A program made the translations under genes and the position numbers. Shown one piece after another: positions 6,410 to 13,911 of a DNA stretch of 14,260 bases. The number at the start of each line of letters is the position of its first letter. Position 1 is the stretch's first letter. The notes under the pieces were generated by a model. It was given only the letters and a program-made list of their open reading frames with translations. It was not told the origin of the DNA and made no database searches. The stretch is from JBKPCD01 sp046727175. Lineage in GTDB: Bacteria > Acidobacteriota > Vicinamibacteria > Vicinamibacterales > 2-12-FULL-66-21. The stretch spans positions 1-14,260 of the forward strand of contig JBKPCD010000285.1 of the NCBI GenBank assembly GCA_046727175.1, read 5' to 3'.

Positions 6410-8947
6410 ATGGGGTTCACGCAAGCGCGTCGGCTTGTGCCGCTGGTCGTGATTCTGCTGTATGTGTGCCTCTCGACCACTGGCTCCTCCTCGGGCGTTC
6501 GCCAGGCACCCGACGCGACATCGTTCGCCCGCGCCGCACGGCGAGCGCTCGCCCACGGTCAGATCGCCGAAGCGGAGGCGCTCGCGAAAGCGAGGCCGGC
6601 AGGCGATCCGTCCGCGGCAGCCGTCCTTGCCCAGATTGCGAACATTCAGGGGCATTCCGACGATGCGCTGCAGCTGCTCGAGGGAGTCGCGGCAAAGGAT
6701 GAAGGTGGTCCGGCGGCGTTGGAGCTCGGGCTCCTGCATCAGCAGCTTGGTCATGGCGAAGTGGCTGCCCGGTTGCTCAACAGCGTGTATCGGCGCTCGG
6801 TGGACCTCTCCGACGGCGAGGGTATGTTCCGCGCGGCACGCGCTGCGCAGGCGCTCGGCCGCGCTCACGACGCGAACAATTTGTACCGGGCCGCGTCGGC
6901 AGCGACCCACGATCCGGCCGTCGACACCGCGTGGGGCACGTTGTGGCTGCAGACCTACGACAACGGCGAGGCGCTCCGATCGTTCAACGACGCGATCAAG
7001 GCTGACCCGCAGTGGGCGCCCGCACACGTGGGAGTCGCGCGCGCACTTGCGGACGAAGATCCGCCGGCAGCCGCGGCCGCTGCGAACCGCGCGCTCGAAA
7101 TCCATCCTCAGCTCGCAGACGCACACCTCGTCCTTGCCGATCTCGATCTCGACAACACGAGGTACGACGATGCGCGCGGTCGGATTGAGAAGGTGCTCGC
7201 GATCAACGCATCGCATCTGAAGGCTCGAGCGATGCTGGCTTCGATCGCGTACGTGCGCGACGATCGCGCGGCGTACGACGCGGAAGTCAAGCGCGTACTC
7301 GGCATCAACCCGGCGTACAGCGACGTGTATCGCGTCGCTGGCGATCTCGCGGCCCGCAATTACCGGTTCGACGAAGCCGTTGCGCTCACGCGTCAGGCGG
7401 TCGCGCTCGATCCGTCGAACGGCCGCGCGTGGGGCGATCTCGGCCTGCACCTGATGCGAACGGGCGACGAGCCCGAAGCGCGGAAGGCGCTCGACAGCGC
7501 ATTCAAAATCGATCGTTTCGACCGGGTGACGTTCAACCTGCTGGCGTTGCTCGACAAGCTGGACAAGTTCGACGTCGTTCGTGATGGCGATCTGGTTTTC
7601 AAGTTCCAGCCCGACGAGACCGCCGTGCTGCGCGAGTACGCGATCCCGCTCGCACATGAAGCGCTGAAGGCGCTCACAGCCAAGTACGAGTTCACGCCAA
7701 AAGGACCGATTCTGATTGAGATCTTTCCGGTCCACGACGATTTTGCCGTTCGCAATCTCGGTCTGCCTGGCCTCATCGGCGCACTCGGCGCTTGCTTCGG
7801 CCGCGTCGTCAGTGTGGATTCCCCGCGCGCGCGGCAGCCCGGAACGTTTTCCTGGCAGGAGACTCTCTGGCACGAGCTGACGCACGTCATCACGCTCCAG
7901 ATGTCCGCCCAGCGCATTCCGCGCTGGCTGACCGAAGGGATCTCCGTTTACGAAGAAGGGCGCGCGCGGCCGGAGTGGGGGCGCGACATGGAGGTGCCAT
8001 TTGCTCTCGCGCTCGAGCACGACAAGGTCCTGAAGTTGAAAGATCTGAACTCCGGCTTCACGCGGCCTGACACCATCGCGCTCGCGTATTTCCAAGCCTC
8101 GCTGGTCGTCGACCACATCGTCGCGACGAAGGGTCAGGCGGCGCTCAACGCGCTCGTGCGCTCGTACGCACAGGGCGGCGAGGGGGAAGCGGCGCTCCAG
8201 AAGGCCCTTGGCGTGACCTTCGATCAGCTGCAGGCGTCGTTCGACAAGGCGGTTGAGGCGCGCTTTGCGGGCCTTCGCGCGGCGCTTCGCGAGCAGAAGC
8301 CGCGCAGCACGTCCGAGGACCTCGAGGCGCTTCGCGCGGCCGCGGCCGCGCAGCCCGGCAGCTACCGCGCGCAGCTCGCGCTCGGGCAGGCGCTCGCCGC
8401 ACAGGGCGATCGTGCCGCGTTCGAGCCGCTCGAGAAAGCGGCTACGCTCGTGCCGGTGGCCACCGGCGACGACAGCCCTCACGCGATCATGGGCCGGCTC
8501 GCCGAGCAACTTGCAGATACTGCACGTGCGATGAAGGAGTACCAAGCGCTTCTCGCACAGGACCACACGGCCGTCGAGCCCGCGCGAAAGCTCGCCGCGC
8601 TCGCCGAAAAGGCGTCTGATCAGCAGGCGCTTGGAATCGCGCACGATCGCATCGTCTCGATCGATCCCTTCGACGCGCAGGGGCACACCGGCCTCGGCCG
8701 CATCGCTCTGACGAAGCGAGATGCGGCGACGGCCACGCGCGAGTTCAAGGTCGCGCTCGCAATCGGGCCCGCCGATCGCGCCGCGGCGCACTGCGATCTG
8801 GGCGAGAGCTATCTGATGGCGGGTCGGTCGGCCGACGCGAAGCGCGAGGCGCTCGCCGCCCTCGAGATCGCGCCAAGCTTCGAGCGGGCGCAGGAGCTGC
8901 TGCTGAAATCGATTGAAGGCAAGGGGCAGCCCGAGGTCCGCCGATGA
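6410..8947 (+). CDS. Secreted TPR-repeat protein with an HExxH metallopeptidase (peptidase MA-like) domain
   Basis: The protein has 845 residues from ATG 6410. An in-frame ATG at 6377 would add 11 residues, but 6410 places Arg residues and the hydrophobic run LVPLVVILLYVCL at the very N-terminus, as a signal peptide needs, and lies downstream of the TATAAT at 6392. Residues about 30-400 are tetratricopeptide-like helical repeats (for example the stretch ending DEAVALTRQAVALDPSNGRAWGDLG). A gluzincin-type centre follows: HELTH (488-492), with WLTEGISVYEE at 506-516 supplying the candidate third zinc ligand Glu509 (or Glu515), a layout typical of peptidase MA. Residues about 640-845 return to TPR-like repeats. 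It is probably an envelope or periplasmic protease or scaffold; its substrate is unknown. The stop overlaps the DUF4159 start by 4 bases (ATGA), so the two are coupled. Confidence 0.85.
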   Translation: MGFTQARRLVPLVVILLYVCLSTTGSSSGVRQAPDATSFARAARRALAHGQIAEAEALAKARPAGDPSAAAVLAQIANIQGHSDDALQLLEGVAAKDEGGPAALELGLLHQQLGHGEVAARLLNSVYRRSVDLSDGEGMFRAARAAQALGRAHDANNLYRAASAATHDPAVDTAWGTLWLQTYDNGEALRSFNDAIKADPQWAPAHVGVARALADEDPPAAAAAANRALEIHPQLADAHLVLADLDLDNTRYDDARGRIEKVLAINASHLKARAMLASIAYVRDDRAAYDAEVKRVLGINPAYSDVYRVAGDLAARNYRFDEAVALTRQAVALDPSNGRAWGDLGLHLMRTGDEPEARKALDSAFKIDRFDRVTFNLLALLDKLDKFDVVRDGDLVFKFQPDETAVLREYAIPLAHEALKALTAKYEFTPKGPILIEIFPVHDDFAVRNLGLPGLIGALGACFGRVVSVDSPRARQPGTFSWQETLWHELTHVITLQMSAQRIPRWLTEGISVYEEGRARPEWGRDMEVPFALALEHDKVLKLKDLNSGFTRPDTIALAYFQASLVVDHIVATKGQAALNALVRSYAQGGEGEAALQKALGVTFDQLQASFDKAVEARFAGLRAALREQKPRSTSEDLEALRAAAAAQPGSYRAQLALGQALAAQGDRAAFEPLEKAATLVPVATGDDSPHAIMGRLAEQLADTARAMKEYQALLAQDHTAVEPARKLAALAEKASDQQALGIAHDRIVSIDPFDAQGHTGLGRIALTKRDAATATREFKVALAIGPADRAAAHCDLGESYLMAGRSADAKREALAALEIAPSFERAQELLLKSIEGKGQPEVRR

Positions 8948-9750
8948 CGCGTCCCCGCGTCCGCCTCGTTCCTGCTGCCGCCGCCGGCGCCGTGTTGCTG
9001 TGGGCCGCGTTCACGTCGTCTCCACGCTCTGCCGACGCTCAGAACCCCACAATGCCCGACTCACGTTTCGCCGGACTGCAGTGGACGTTTGCGCGGATTC
9101 GCTATGATGCGTGGACGCTTCCCCCGGGGCGACGCTACGACATCTTCGATGAACCCTGGACGATCGATTATCCTGCCGCGGAGCAGAACCTGTCCCGTCG
9201 CTTGAAGACCGTCACCTCGATCCAGGTCAACGATCCGGTCGTGCTCACGATCGAGGATCCGAACCTCTGGAACTATCCCTGGATCTACATCGTCGAGCCG
9301 GGCAACCTGCGGCTGCGCGAAAGCGAGGTGTCAATCCTCCGCGAGTTCCTCCTGCGCGGCGGTACGCTGACGTTCGACGACTTTCACGGCCCGATCGAGT
9401 GGACGAATCTCGAGAACGAGCTGAAGCGTGTTTTCCCGGACCGGAAGATCATCGATCTTCCCCCGCACCACCCGATTTTTCATTGTTTCTACCAATTCGA
9501 TGAATTCCCGCAGACACCGGGCCTCGGCTCGTTCCTGCAGGGTCGAACCTGGGAAAAGGGAGGCTACCAGGCGCATCTCCGTGCGATCGAGGACGACACG
9601 GGACGAGCGATGGTGCTGATCAACTGGAACACCGATATGGGCGACGGGTGGGAATGGTCGAATGCGTCCGACTATCCGGGATACGTGAAGTACACGGCCC
9701 AGGCGTACCGGATGGAGATCAACGAGATCATCTATTCACTGACGCACTGA
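8944..9750 (+). CDS. DUF4159 domain-containing exported protein
   Basis: This 268-residue protein begins with Arg-rich residues and a hydrophobic stretch (about 9-24, ending near SADAQN), consistent with a signal peptide. The rest matches what I recall of DUF4159: FAGLQWTFARIRYD, the alternating segment WIYIVEPGNLRL, and LREFLLRGGTLTFDDFHG, followed by FPDRKIIDLPPHHPIFH and a C-terminal NEIIYSLTH. The -GGTL--DDFHG- strand-turn recalls the ThuA/class I amidotransferase-like fold, but I see no nucleophile elbow Cys, so catalysis is not implied. ATG 8944 lies inside the previous gene's stop (ATGA overlap). Genes of this family often sit beside MoxR/DUF58/BatA genes, as here. Its biochemical role is unknown. 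Confidence 0.85.
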   Translation: MTRPRVRLVPAAAAGAVLLWAAFTSSPRSADAQNPTMPDSRFAGLQWTFARIRYDAWTLPPGRRYDIFDEPWTIDYPAAEQNLSRRLKTVTSIQVNDPVVLTIEDPNLWNYPWIYIVEPGNLRLRESEVSILREFLLRGGTLTFDDFHGPIEWTNLENELKRVFPDRKIIDLPPHHPIFHCFYQFDEFPQTPGLGSFLQGRTWEKGGYQAHLRAIEDDTGRAMVLINWNTDMGDGWEWSNASDYPGYVKYTAQAYRMEINEIIYSLTH

Positions 9751-9758
9751 GTGCGAAC

Positions 9759-9866
9759 CCGGCTTTGGGCTCTTGGCGACCGTCGGCTTCGGTCTCGCCG
9801 GCCGTTGCGAGGCCTAAAGCCAAAAGCCTAAAGCCCAAAGCGGCCCAGAGCCCTGAGCCTAGAGCC
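9759..9866. repeat. Heptad-word palindromic repeat, GGCTTTN family, copy 1
   Basis: The gap 9751-9883 between the DUF4159 gene and moxR is nearly filled by this element. The left end is CCGGCTTTGGGCTC (9759-9772), built of 7-base words GGCTTTG, GGCTCTT, GGCGACC (9761-9781). The right half has four words of the form C-N-AAAGC (9814-9841) and then CAGAGCC, CTGAGCC, TAGAGCC (9846-9866), roughly the reverse complement of the left words, so the arms can pair in several registers. The first 14 bases are identical to those of the element at 13735, and the last 19 match it at 18 positions. There is no T-run after it. Confidence 0.8.
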
Positions 9867-9883
9867 GAGAGTCGATCGCCACT

Positions 9884-10921
9884 ATGGACATCACGTCCGT
9901 CCGCGCGAAGTCGGACACGTTATCGCAGACTGACCTCGCGGCTGTTGCCGAGCGCGTGGCTCTCGGCCGCGAGCGCATCCTCACCGAAATCCGCAAAGTC
10001 ATCGTGGGCCAGGACGAAGTGATCGACCAGGTCCTGATGGCCCTTTTCACGGGCGGGCACTGCCTGTTGACTGGCGTTCCCGGTCTCGCGAAGACGCTGC
10101 TGATCAAAACGGTCGCGCAGATCCTGGATCTCTCGTTCAAGCGGATCCAGTTCACGCCCGATCTCATGCCGGCTGACATCACCGGCACTGAGGTGCTCGA
10201 CGAGCAGAACGGGCACCGCATGTTGCGCTTCGTCTCCGGGCCTATCTTCGCGCAGATCATTCTGGCCGACGAGATCAACCGCACACCGCCGAAGACGCAG
10301 GCTGCGCTCCTCGAGGCGATGCAGGAGTATCACGTCACCGCATCGGGTCGCACCTACCAGCTCGATCGCCCGTTCTTCGTGCTCGCGACGCAGAATCCGA
10401 TCGAGCTCGAGGGCACGTACCCGCTGCCGGAGGCCCAGCTCGATCGCTTCATGTTCAACATCACGCTGACGTACCTCACCGAGGACGAAGAGGTCCGCGT
10501 CGTGACGCGGACGACAGGGGTCGACATGCTCGTGCCGTCGCGCGTGCTGTCGGGTCCCGACATCCTCGAGATTCAGCAGCTGGTCCGCCAGGTTGTCGTT
10601 GCCGAGGACATCGCGCGGTACGCGGTCCGGCTCGTCGACGCATCGCGCCCCGGGCGTCAGACGGATTACCAATTCGTGCGCGAGTGGATCAAGTGGGGCG
10701 CCGGGCTGCGCGCGTCCCAGGCGCTCATCCTCGCGGGCAAGGCGCGGGCGCTGCTGCACGGCCGGTACCACGTGTCGGTCGCCGACATCAAGGCACTGGC
10801 GCGTCCGGTTCTACGCCACCGCGTCATTCCAAACTTCTATGCTGAGTCCGAGCGCATCACAGCCGACAACCTCGTGGAGCGTCTGCTCGAAGCCGTCCCC
10901 AGCCCACGCAGCGGAATGTAG
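9884..10921 (+). CDS. MoxR-family AAA+ ATPase
   Basis: The 345-residue protein has all expected AAA+ motifs of the MoxR family: N-terminal VIVGQDEVIDQVL (about 39-51), Walker A GVPGLAKT (64-71, Lys70), Walker B IILADE (Asp129, Glu130) followed by INRTPPKTQAALLEAMQE, sensor 1 LATQNP (Asn171), and the family hallmark TYPLPEAQLDRF with candidate arginine finger Arg188. Length and order are normal, so it should be an active cytoplasmic ATPase. MoxR proteins are thought to act as chaperone-like remodelers working with VWA-domain partners, and both candidate partners (DUF58 and BatA-like) follow directly. ATG 9884 is the first start before the conserved helix; the preceding bases come from a repeat and contain no strong ribosome site. 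The gap to DUF58 is only 2 bases. Confidence 0.93.
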   Translation: MDITSVRAKSDTLSQTDLAAVAERVALGRERILTEIRKVIVGQDEVIDQVLMALFTGGHCLLTGVPGLAKTLLIKTVAQILDLSFKRIQFTPDLMPADITGTEVLDEQNGHRMLRFVSGPIFAQIILADEINRTPPKTQAALLEAMQEYHVTASGRTYQLDRPFFVLATQNPIELEGTYPLPEAQLDRFMFNITLTYLTEDEEVRVVTRTTGVDMLVPSRVLSGPDILEIQQLVRQVVVAEDIARYAVRLVDASRPGRQTDYQFVREWIKWGAGLRASQALILAGKARALLHGRYHVSVADIKALARPVLRHRVIPNFYAESERITADNLVERLLEAVPSPRSGM

Positions 10922-10923
10922 TC

Positions 10924-11835
10924 ATGCCGCCGACCTCCGGCTCGCGCGACCTGAGATTCCTCGATCCTGCGGTTATCGTGCGGCTGGGGACGATGGAGCT
11001 GAAGGCGCGGACGGTGGTCGAGGGCTTCCTCTCCGGTCTGCACCGCAGCCCCTACAAGGGTTTCAGCGTCGAGTTCGCCGAGTACCGCCAGTACATTCCG
11101 GGCGACGATCTCTCGACGCTCGACTGGAAGGTGTACGCGCGAAGCGACCGCCACTACGTCAAGAAATTCGAAGAGGAAACGAACCTCGAATGCCATTTGC
11201 TGCTCGACGTGAGCGCCTCGATGGCGTACCGCGGAACAGCGCCGATGAGCAAGCTGGAATATGCGTCGGTGCTGGCCGCTTCGCTCGCGTTCTTGATGAA
11301 CCGGCAGCGTGACGCAACCGGTCTGATCGCGTTCGACGATCGGATCGTGTCGCGACTCCCGGCCGCCGCTCGACCGGGCCACCTTCATGCGCTGCTCCTG
11401 GCGCTCGAGCACCTGGAGCCTGGCAAGCGATCCGACGTCGGCCGGCCACTGCATCAACTCGCGGAGGCGCTGACGAAGCGCAGCTTGATCGTACTCATCT
11501 CGGATCTGCTCCACGAGGCCGATGCGACCATCAAGGGCCTTCGTCACCTGAAGTTCAGGGGATCGGATGTCATCGTGTTCCAGATACTGGATCCGAACGA
11601 GTTGACGTTCCCGTTCCGCGGCGCATCGCGGTTCAAGGATCTCGAGAGCGCTGATGAAATCGTTGCCGACCCGTCCACGATTCGGACGGCGTATCTCAGA
11701 GAGCTCGCCGGGCTGACGCTCAGATACGACCGAGAGCTGCGGGGATCGGGGATCGACTACGTGCAGCTCGACTCGTCGCAGCCGCTGGACTTTGCGTTGA
11801 TTGCGTACTTGGGAGCACGCTCGAGGAGGAAGTAG
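10924..11835 (+). CDS. DUF58 domain-containing protein with a VWA-like fold
   Basis: This 303-residue protein carries the DUF58 signature YRQYIPGDD (54-62), then STLDWKVYAR (64-73), and after KKFEEETN a VWA-type metal site, LLLDVSASM, with DxSxS at residues 95-99. No membrane segment is evident, so it is probably cytoplasmic or peripheral. DUF58 proteins are the usual second gene of MoxR operons and are presumed to recruit the ATPase to its target; no enzymatic role is known to me. ATG 10924 begins 2 bases after the moxR stop, so translation is almost certainly coupled. The BatA-like gene follows after 47 bases. Confidence 0.92.
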   Translation: MPPTSGSRDLRFLDPAVIVRLGTMELKARTVVEGFLSGLHRSPYKGFSVEFAEYRQYIPGDDLSTLDWKVYARSDRHYVKKFEEETNLECHLLLDVSASMAYRGTAPMSKLEYASVLAASLAFLMNRQRDATGLIAFDDRIVSRLPAAARPGHLHALLLALEHLEPGKRSDVGRPLHQLAEALTKRSLIVLISDLLHEADATIKGLRHLKFRGSDVIVFQILDPNELTFPFRGASRFKDLESADEIVADPSTIRTAYLRELAGLTLRYDRELRGSGIDYVQLDSSQPLDFALIAYLGARSRRK

Positions 11836-11882
11836 CTTCGAGAAGCGACCTCAGGCGTTTTTGACCGATCGTAAGCAGCACA

Positions 11883-13733
11883 ATGGCTTTTCTCTATCCA
11901 GCGTTCCTCATTGGCGCAATCGCGATCGCCCTCCCGATCATCCTCCACCTCCTGCGGCGCGATGTGGCGCCCGAGGTGCCGTTCACGGCCGTCCACCTGC
12001 TTCGCAAATCTCCGATCGAGCGATCGAAGCGTCGTCGGCTGCGCGATCTGTTGCTGCTTGCTGCCAGAATTGGCGCGCTGATACTGCTGGCGACCGCCTT
12101 CGCCAGGCCCTACCGCGCGGATGCGACCGCCGGCTCCGGCGCGGTAATCGTCGCGCTCGATCGTTCGTACAGCATGACCGCGCCGGGACGTTTTCCGCAC
12201 GCACAGGAGCTCGTGCGGACGGCAATCGATAACGCCGGCGCGGCCCGCGTGGCGCTCCTCGCGTTCGACGAGCGCGTCGACGTCGTGTCGCCGCTCGGGA
12301 CGGGCGCCGAGGCACGCGACGCCTTGAAGGGACTGCACCCCGGCTTTGCCGGTACGCGCTACGCGCCGGTGATCGCGAAAGCCGTCGAGATTGCCGACGG
12401 CGCGCCGGTCAGGGTTGTGATCGTCACTGACCTGCAACGGGCCGGCTGGGAAGACGAGCAGCCGGTCGTGATCCCCTCGACTGTCGGCGTCGATGTTGCC
12501 GATAGCGGTGAACCGACCGAGAACGCGGCTGTGGTCCAGGCGCGCGTGCAGCCGGGAACGGTTCTCGCGTCGATTCGAAACAGCGGCCGCAGCACGTTCT
12601 CCGGAAACGTCCGAATCAGTTTGGATAACCGTGATGTCGCAAGCGGCACTGCAACGGTGCCGGCGGGCGCGACGATCGATGTGCCGATCCGATATCAGGC
12701 GCCGCGCTCCGGCACACTGAACGTCTCGATCGATGACCCACGCGGCTTCGCGACGGACAACCGACGTTTCGTGTTGCTCGACCCGTTGCCGCGGCGTCCC
12801 GTGCTCATCGTGACCGCGAGCGGCGCGGCCGGCCAGTCCGGCTTCTATCTGTCCCGAGCGCTCGCAGCGACGGACGGCGAGGATGATGCCCTCGACGTCG
12901 ACGTGGTCGCCGGGTCAGCGCTGGCGGGCCTGTCGGCCGAGGAGCTCTCGCGGCGTGCGGCTGTCGTCCTTCTCGCGACGCGCGGGATCGATCGCCGCGG
13001 GCGAGAGGTCATCAGCAACTTCGTGCGTTCAGGCGGCGGTCTGATTGTCGCCGCCGGGCCTGACGCCGAGCCGTCCGTTGTTTCCGGTCTGGTGAACGGC
13101 GCGAGCGAGCCCCGGGCGATCGACCCGGGAGATCATGCACTCGCGCTATCCGCGACCGACCTTCGACATCCGGTGTTTCAGCCGTTTGGGGGTCTCGTAG
13201 CGAACCTGGGTCACGTGCGCTTCAATCGCGTGTGGCGCCTGAAACCCGAGGGCTGGGACGTCGCCGCAACCTTCACCGATGGCACGCCCGCCTTGCTCGA
13301 GCGAGCCGAGGGGCGCGGGCGCCTGGTCTTCTTTGCGTCAGACCTGGACCGGAGGTGGAATGATTTCCCGCTGCACCCCGCGTTCGTGCCGTTCGCAATT
13401 GAAACCGTCCGGTACGCGATGGGGCAGAAACAGCATGAGCGGGAGTACTCGGTTTCGCAGGTACCTTCAGGTGTGTCACCGGTCCCTGGCGTCTACCGCA
13501 TTCCTCCGGCCAACCGCGCGATTGTCGTCAACGTCGATCCACGCGAGTCAACGGTTGAACGAATCACCCGCGAGGAGTTCGGGAAGATGCTGCGGCGCGT
13601 CGACGCCGCTCCGGCATCGCCGGCGATCATTCGCGCGCAACAGCTCGAAGCGCGGCAGGGATACTGGCGCTACGGGCTCATCCTGATGCTCGCGGCGTTG
13701 GTTGGAGAGTCCTTCGTGGGACGCGCGCGATAG
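11883..13733 (+). CDS. BatA-like membrane protein with VWA domain
   Basis: The 616-residue protein starts with the BatA N-terminal motif: a helix (about 5-24) ending in LHLLRRDVAPEVPFTAVHLLR, a basic linker, and a second helix (about 54-73) followed by FARPY. A VWA domain comes next with the metal motif ALDRSYSM (DxSxS at 93-97) and a later VIVTDLQRAGW. The middle (about 210-300) looks like beta-rich, CARDB-like or Ig-like sequence. Around 340-480 there is an alpha/beta domain containing VISNFVRSGGGLIVAAGPD, like the GATase-like domain of long BatA proteins. A last hydrophobic helix sits near 598-612. The protein is probably anchored in the inner membrane with the large domains outside. The Bat name comes from Bacteroides aerotolerance operons, but that phenotype should not be assumed here. 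Upstream bases 11836-11882 hold no strong ribosome site or terminator. Confidence 0.87.
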   Translation: MAFLYPAFLIGAIAIALPIILHLLRRDVAPEVPFTAVHLLRKSPIERSKRRRLRDLLLLAARIGALILLATAFARPYRADATAGSGAVIVALDRSYSMTAPGRFPHAQELVRTAIDNAGAARVALLAFDERVDVVSPLGTGAEARDALKGLHPGFAGTRYAPVIAKAVEIADGAPVRVVIVTDLQRAGWEDEQPVVIPSTVGVDVADSGEPTENAAVVQARVQPGTVLASIRNSGRSTFSGNVRISLDNRDVASGTATVPAGATIDVPIRYQAPRSGTLNVSIDDPRGFATDNRRFVLLDPLPRRPVLIVTASGAAGQSGFYLSRALAATDGEDDALDVDVVAGSALAGLSAEELSRRAAVVLLATRGIDRRGREVISNFVRSGGGLIVAAGPDAEPSVVSGLVNGASEPRAIDPGDHALALSATDLRHPVFQPFGGLVANLGHVRFNRVWRLKPEGWDVAATFTDGTPALLERAEGRGRLVFFASDLDRRWNDFPLHPAFVPFAIETVRYAMGQKQHEREYSVSQVPSGVSPVPGVYRIPPANRAIVVNVDPRESTVERITREEFGKMLRRVDAAPASPAIIRAQQLEARQGYWRYGLILMLAALVGESFVGRAR

Positions 13734-13734
13734 T

Positions 13735-13881
13735 CCGGCTTTGGGCTCGAGGCTTTCGGCTTTACGCTTGAGTTATCCCGCGATGAGCGTTCTGTGAGCA
13801 GTCAGTGAAGGCGGCACGAGAAATGGCTGTCGAAGCGAGTTTGCATCGCGGCCCAAAGCAGAGAGCCCTGAGCCAAGAGCC
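13735..13881. repeat. Heptad-word palindromic repeat, GGCTTTN family, copy 2
   Basis: This element starts 2 bases after the BatA-like stop. The left arm is five 7-base words in a row (13737-13771): GGCTTTG, GGCTCGA, GGCTTTC, GGCTTTA, CGCTTGA. The right end carries CTGAGCC and AAGAGCC (13868-13881). The terminal 21 bases of each side (13737-13757 and 13861-13881) are inverted repeats matching at 16 of 21 positions. Inside lies a perfect 8-bp inverted repeat, CCGCGATG (13778-13785) with CATCGCGG (13844-13851), enclosing a 58-base core not seen in the copy at 9759. Both ends match that copy in the same orientation. No coding content is seen. Confidence 0.8.
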
Positions 13882-13911
13882 TTCCGCGCATTTGGCCGTA
13901 AACGTCAAGTT

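Noticed and set aside
6242..8791. Very long open frame on the minus strand (849 codons) opposite the TPR/peptidase gene
   Set aside because: It is Arg/Glu/Val-rich shadow sequence of a GC-rich gene, shows no recognisable domain, and lies opposite a gene with clear TPR and HExxH motifs.
9814..9866. Short repeated words resembling a small CRISPR array
   Set aside because: Units are 7 bases without spacers and there are no cas genes; this is tandem-word structure inside a palindrome.
9759..13881. Composite transposon bounded by the two GGCTTTN elements
   Set aside because: No transposase, integrase or target-site duplication is seen, the ends are low-complexity words, and the enclosed genes are an ordinary conserved MoxR/VWA set.
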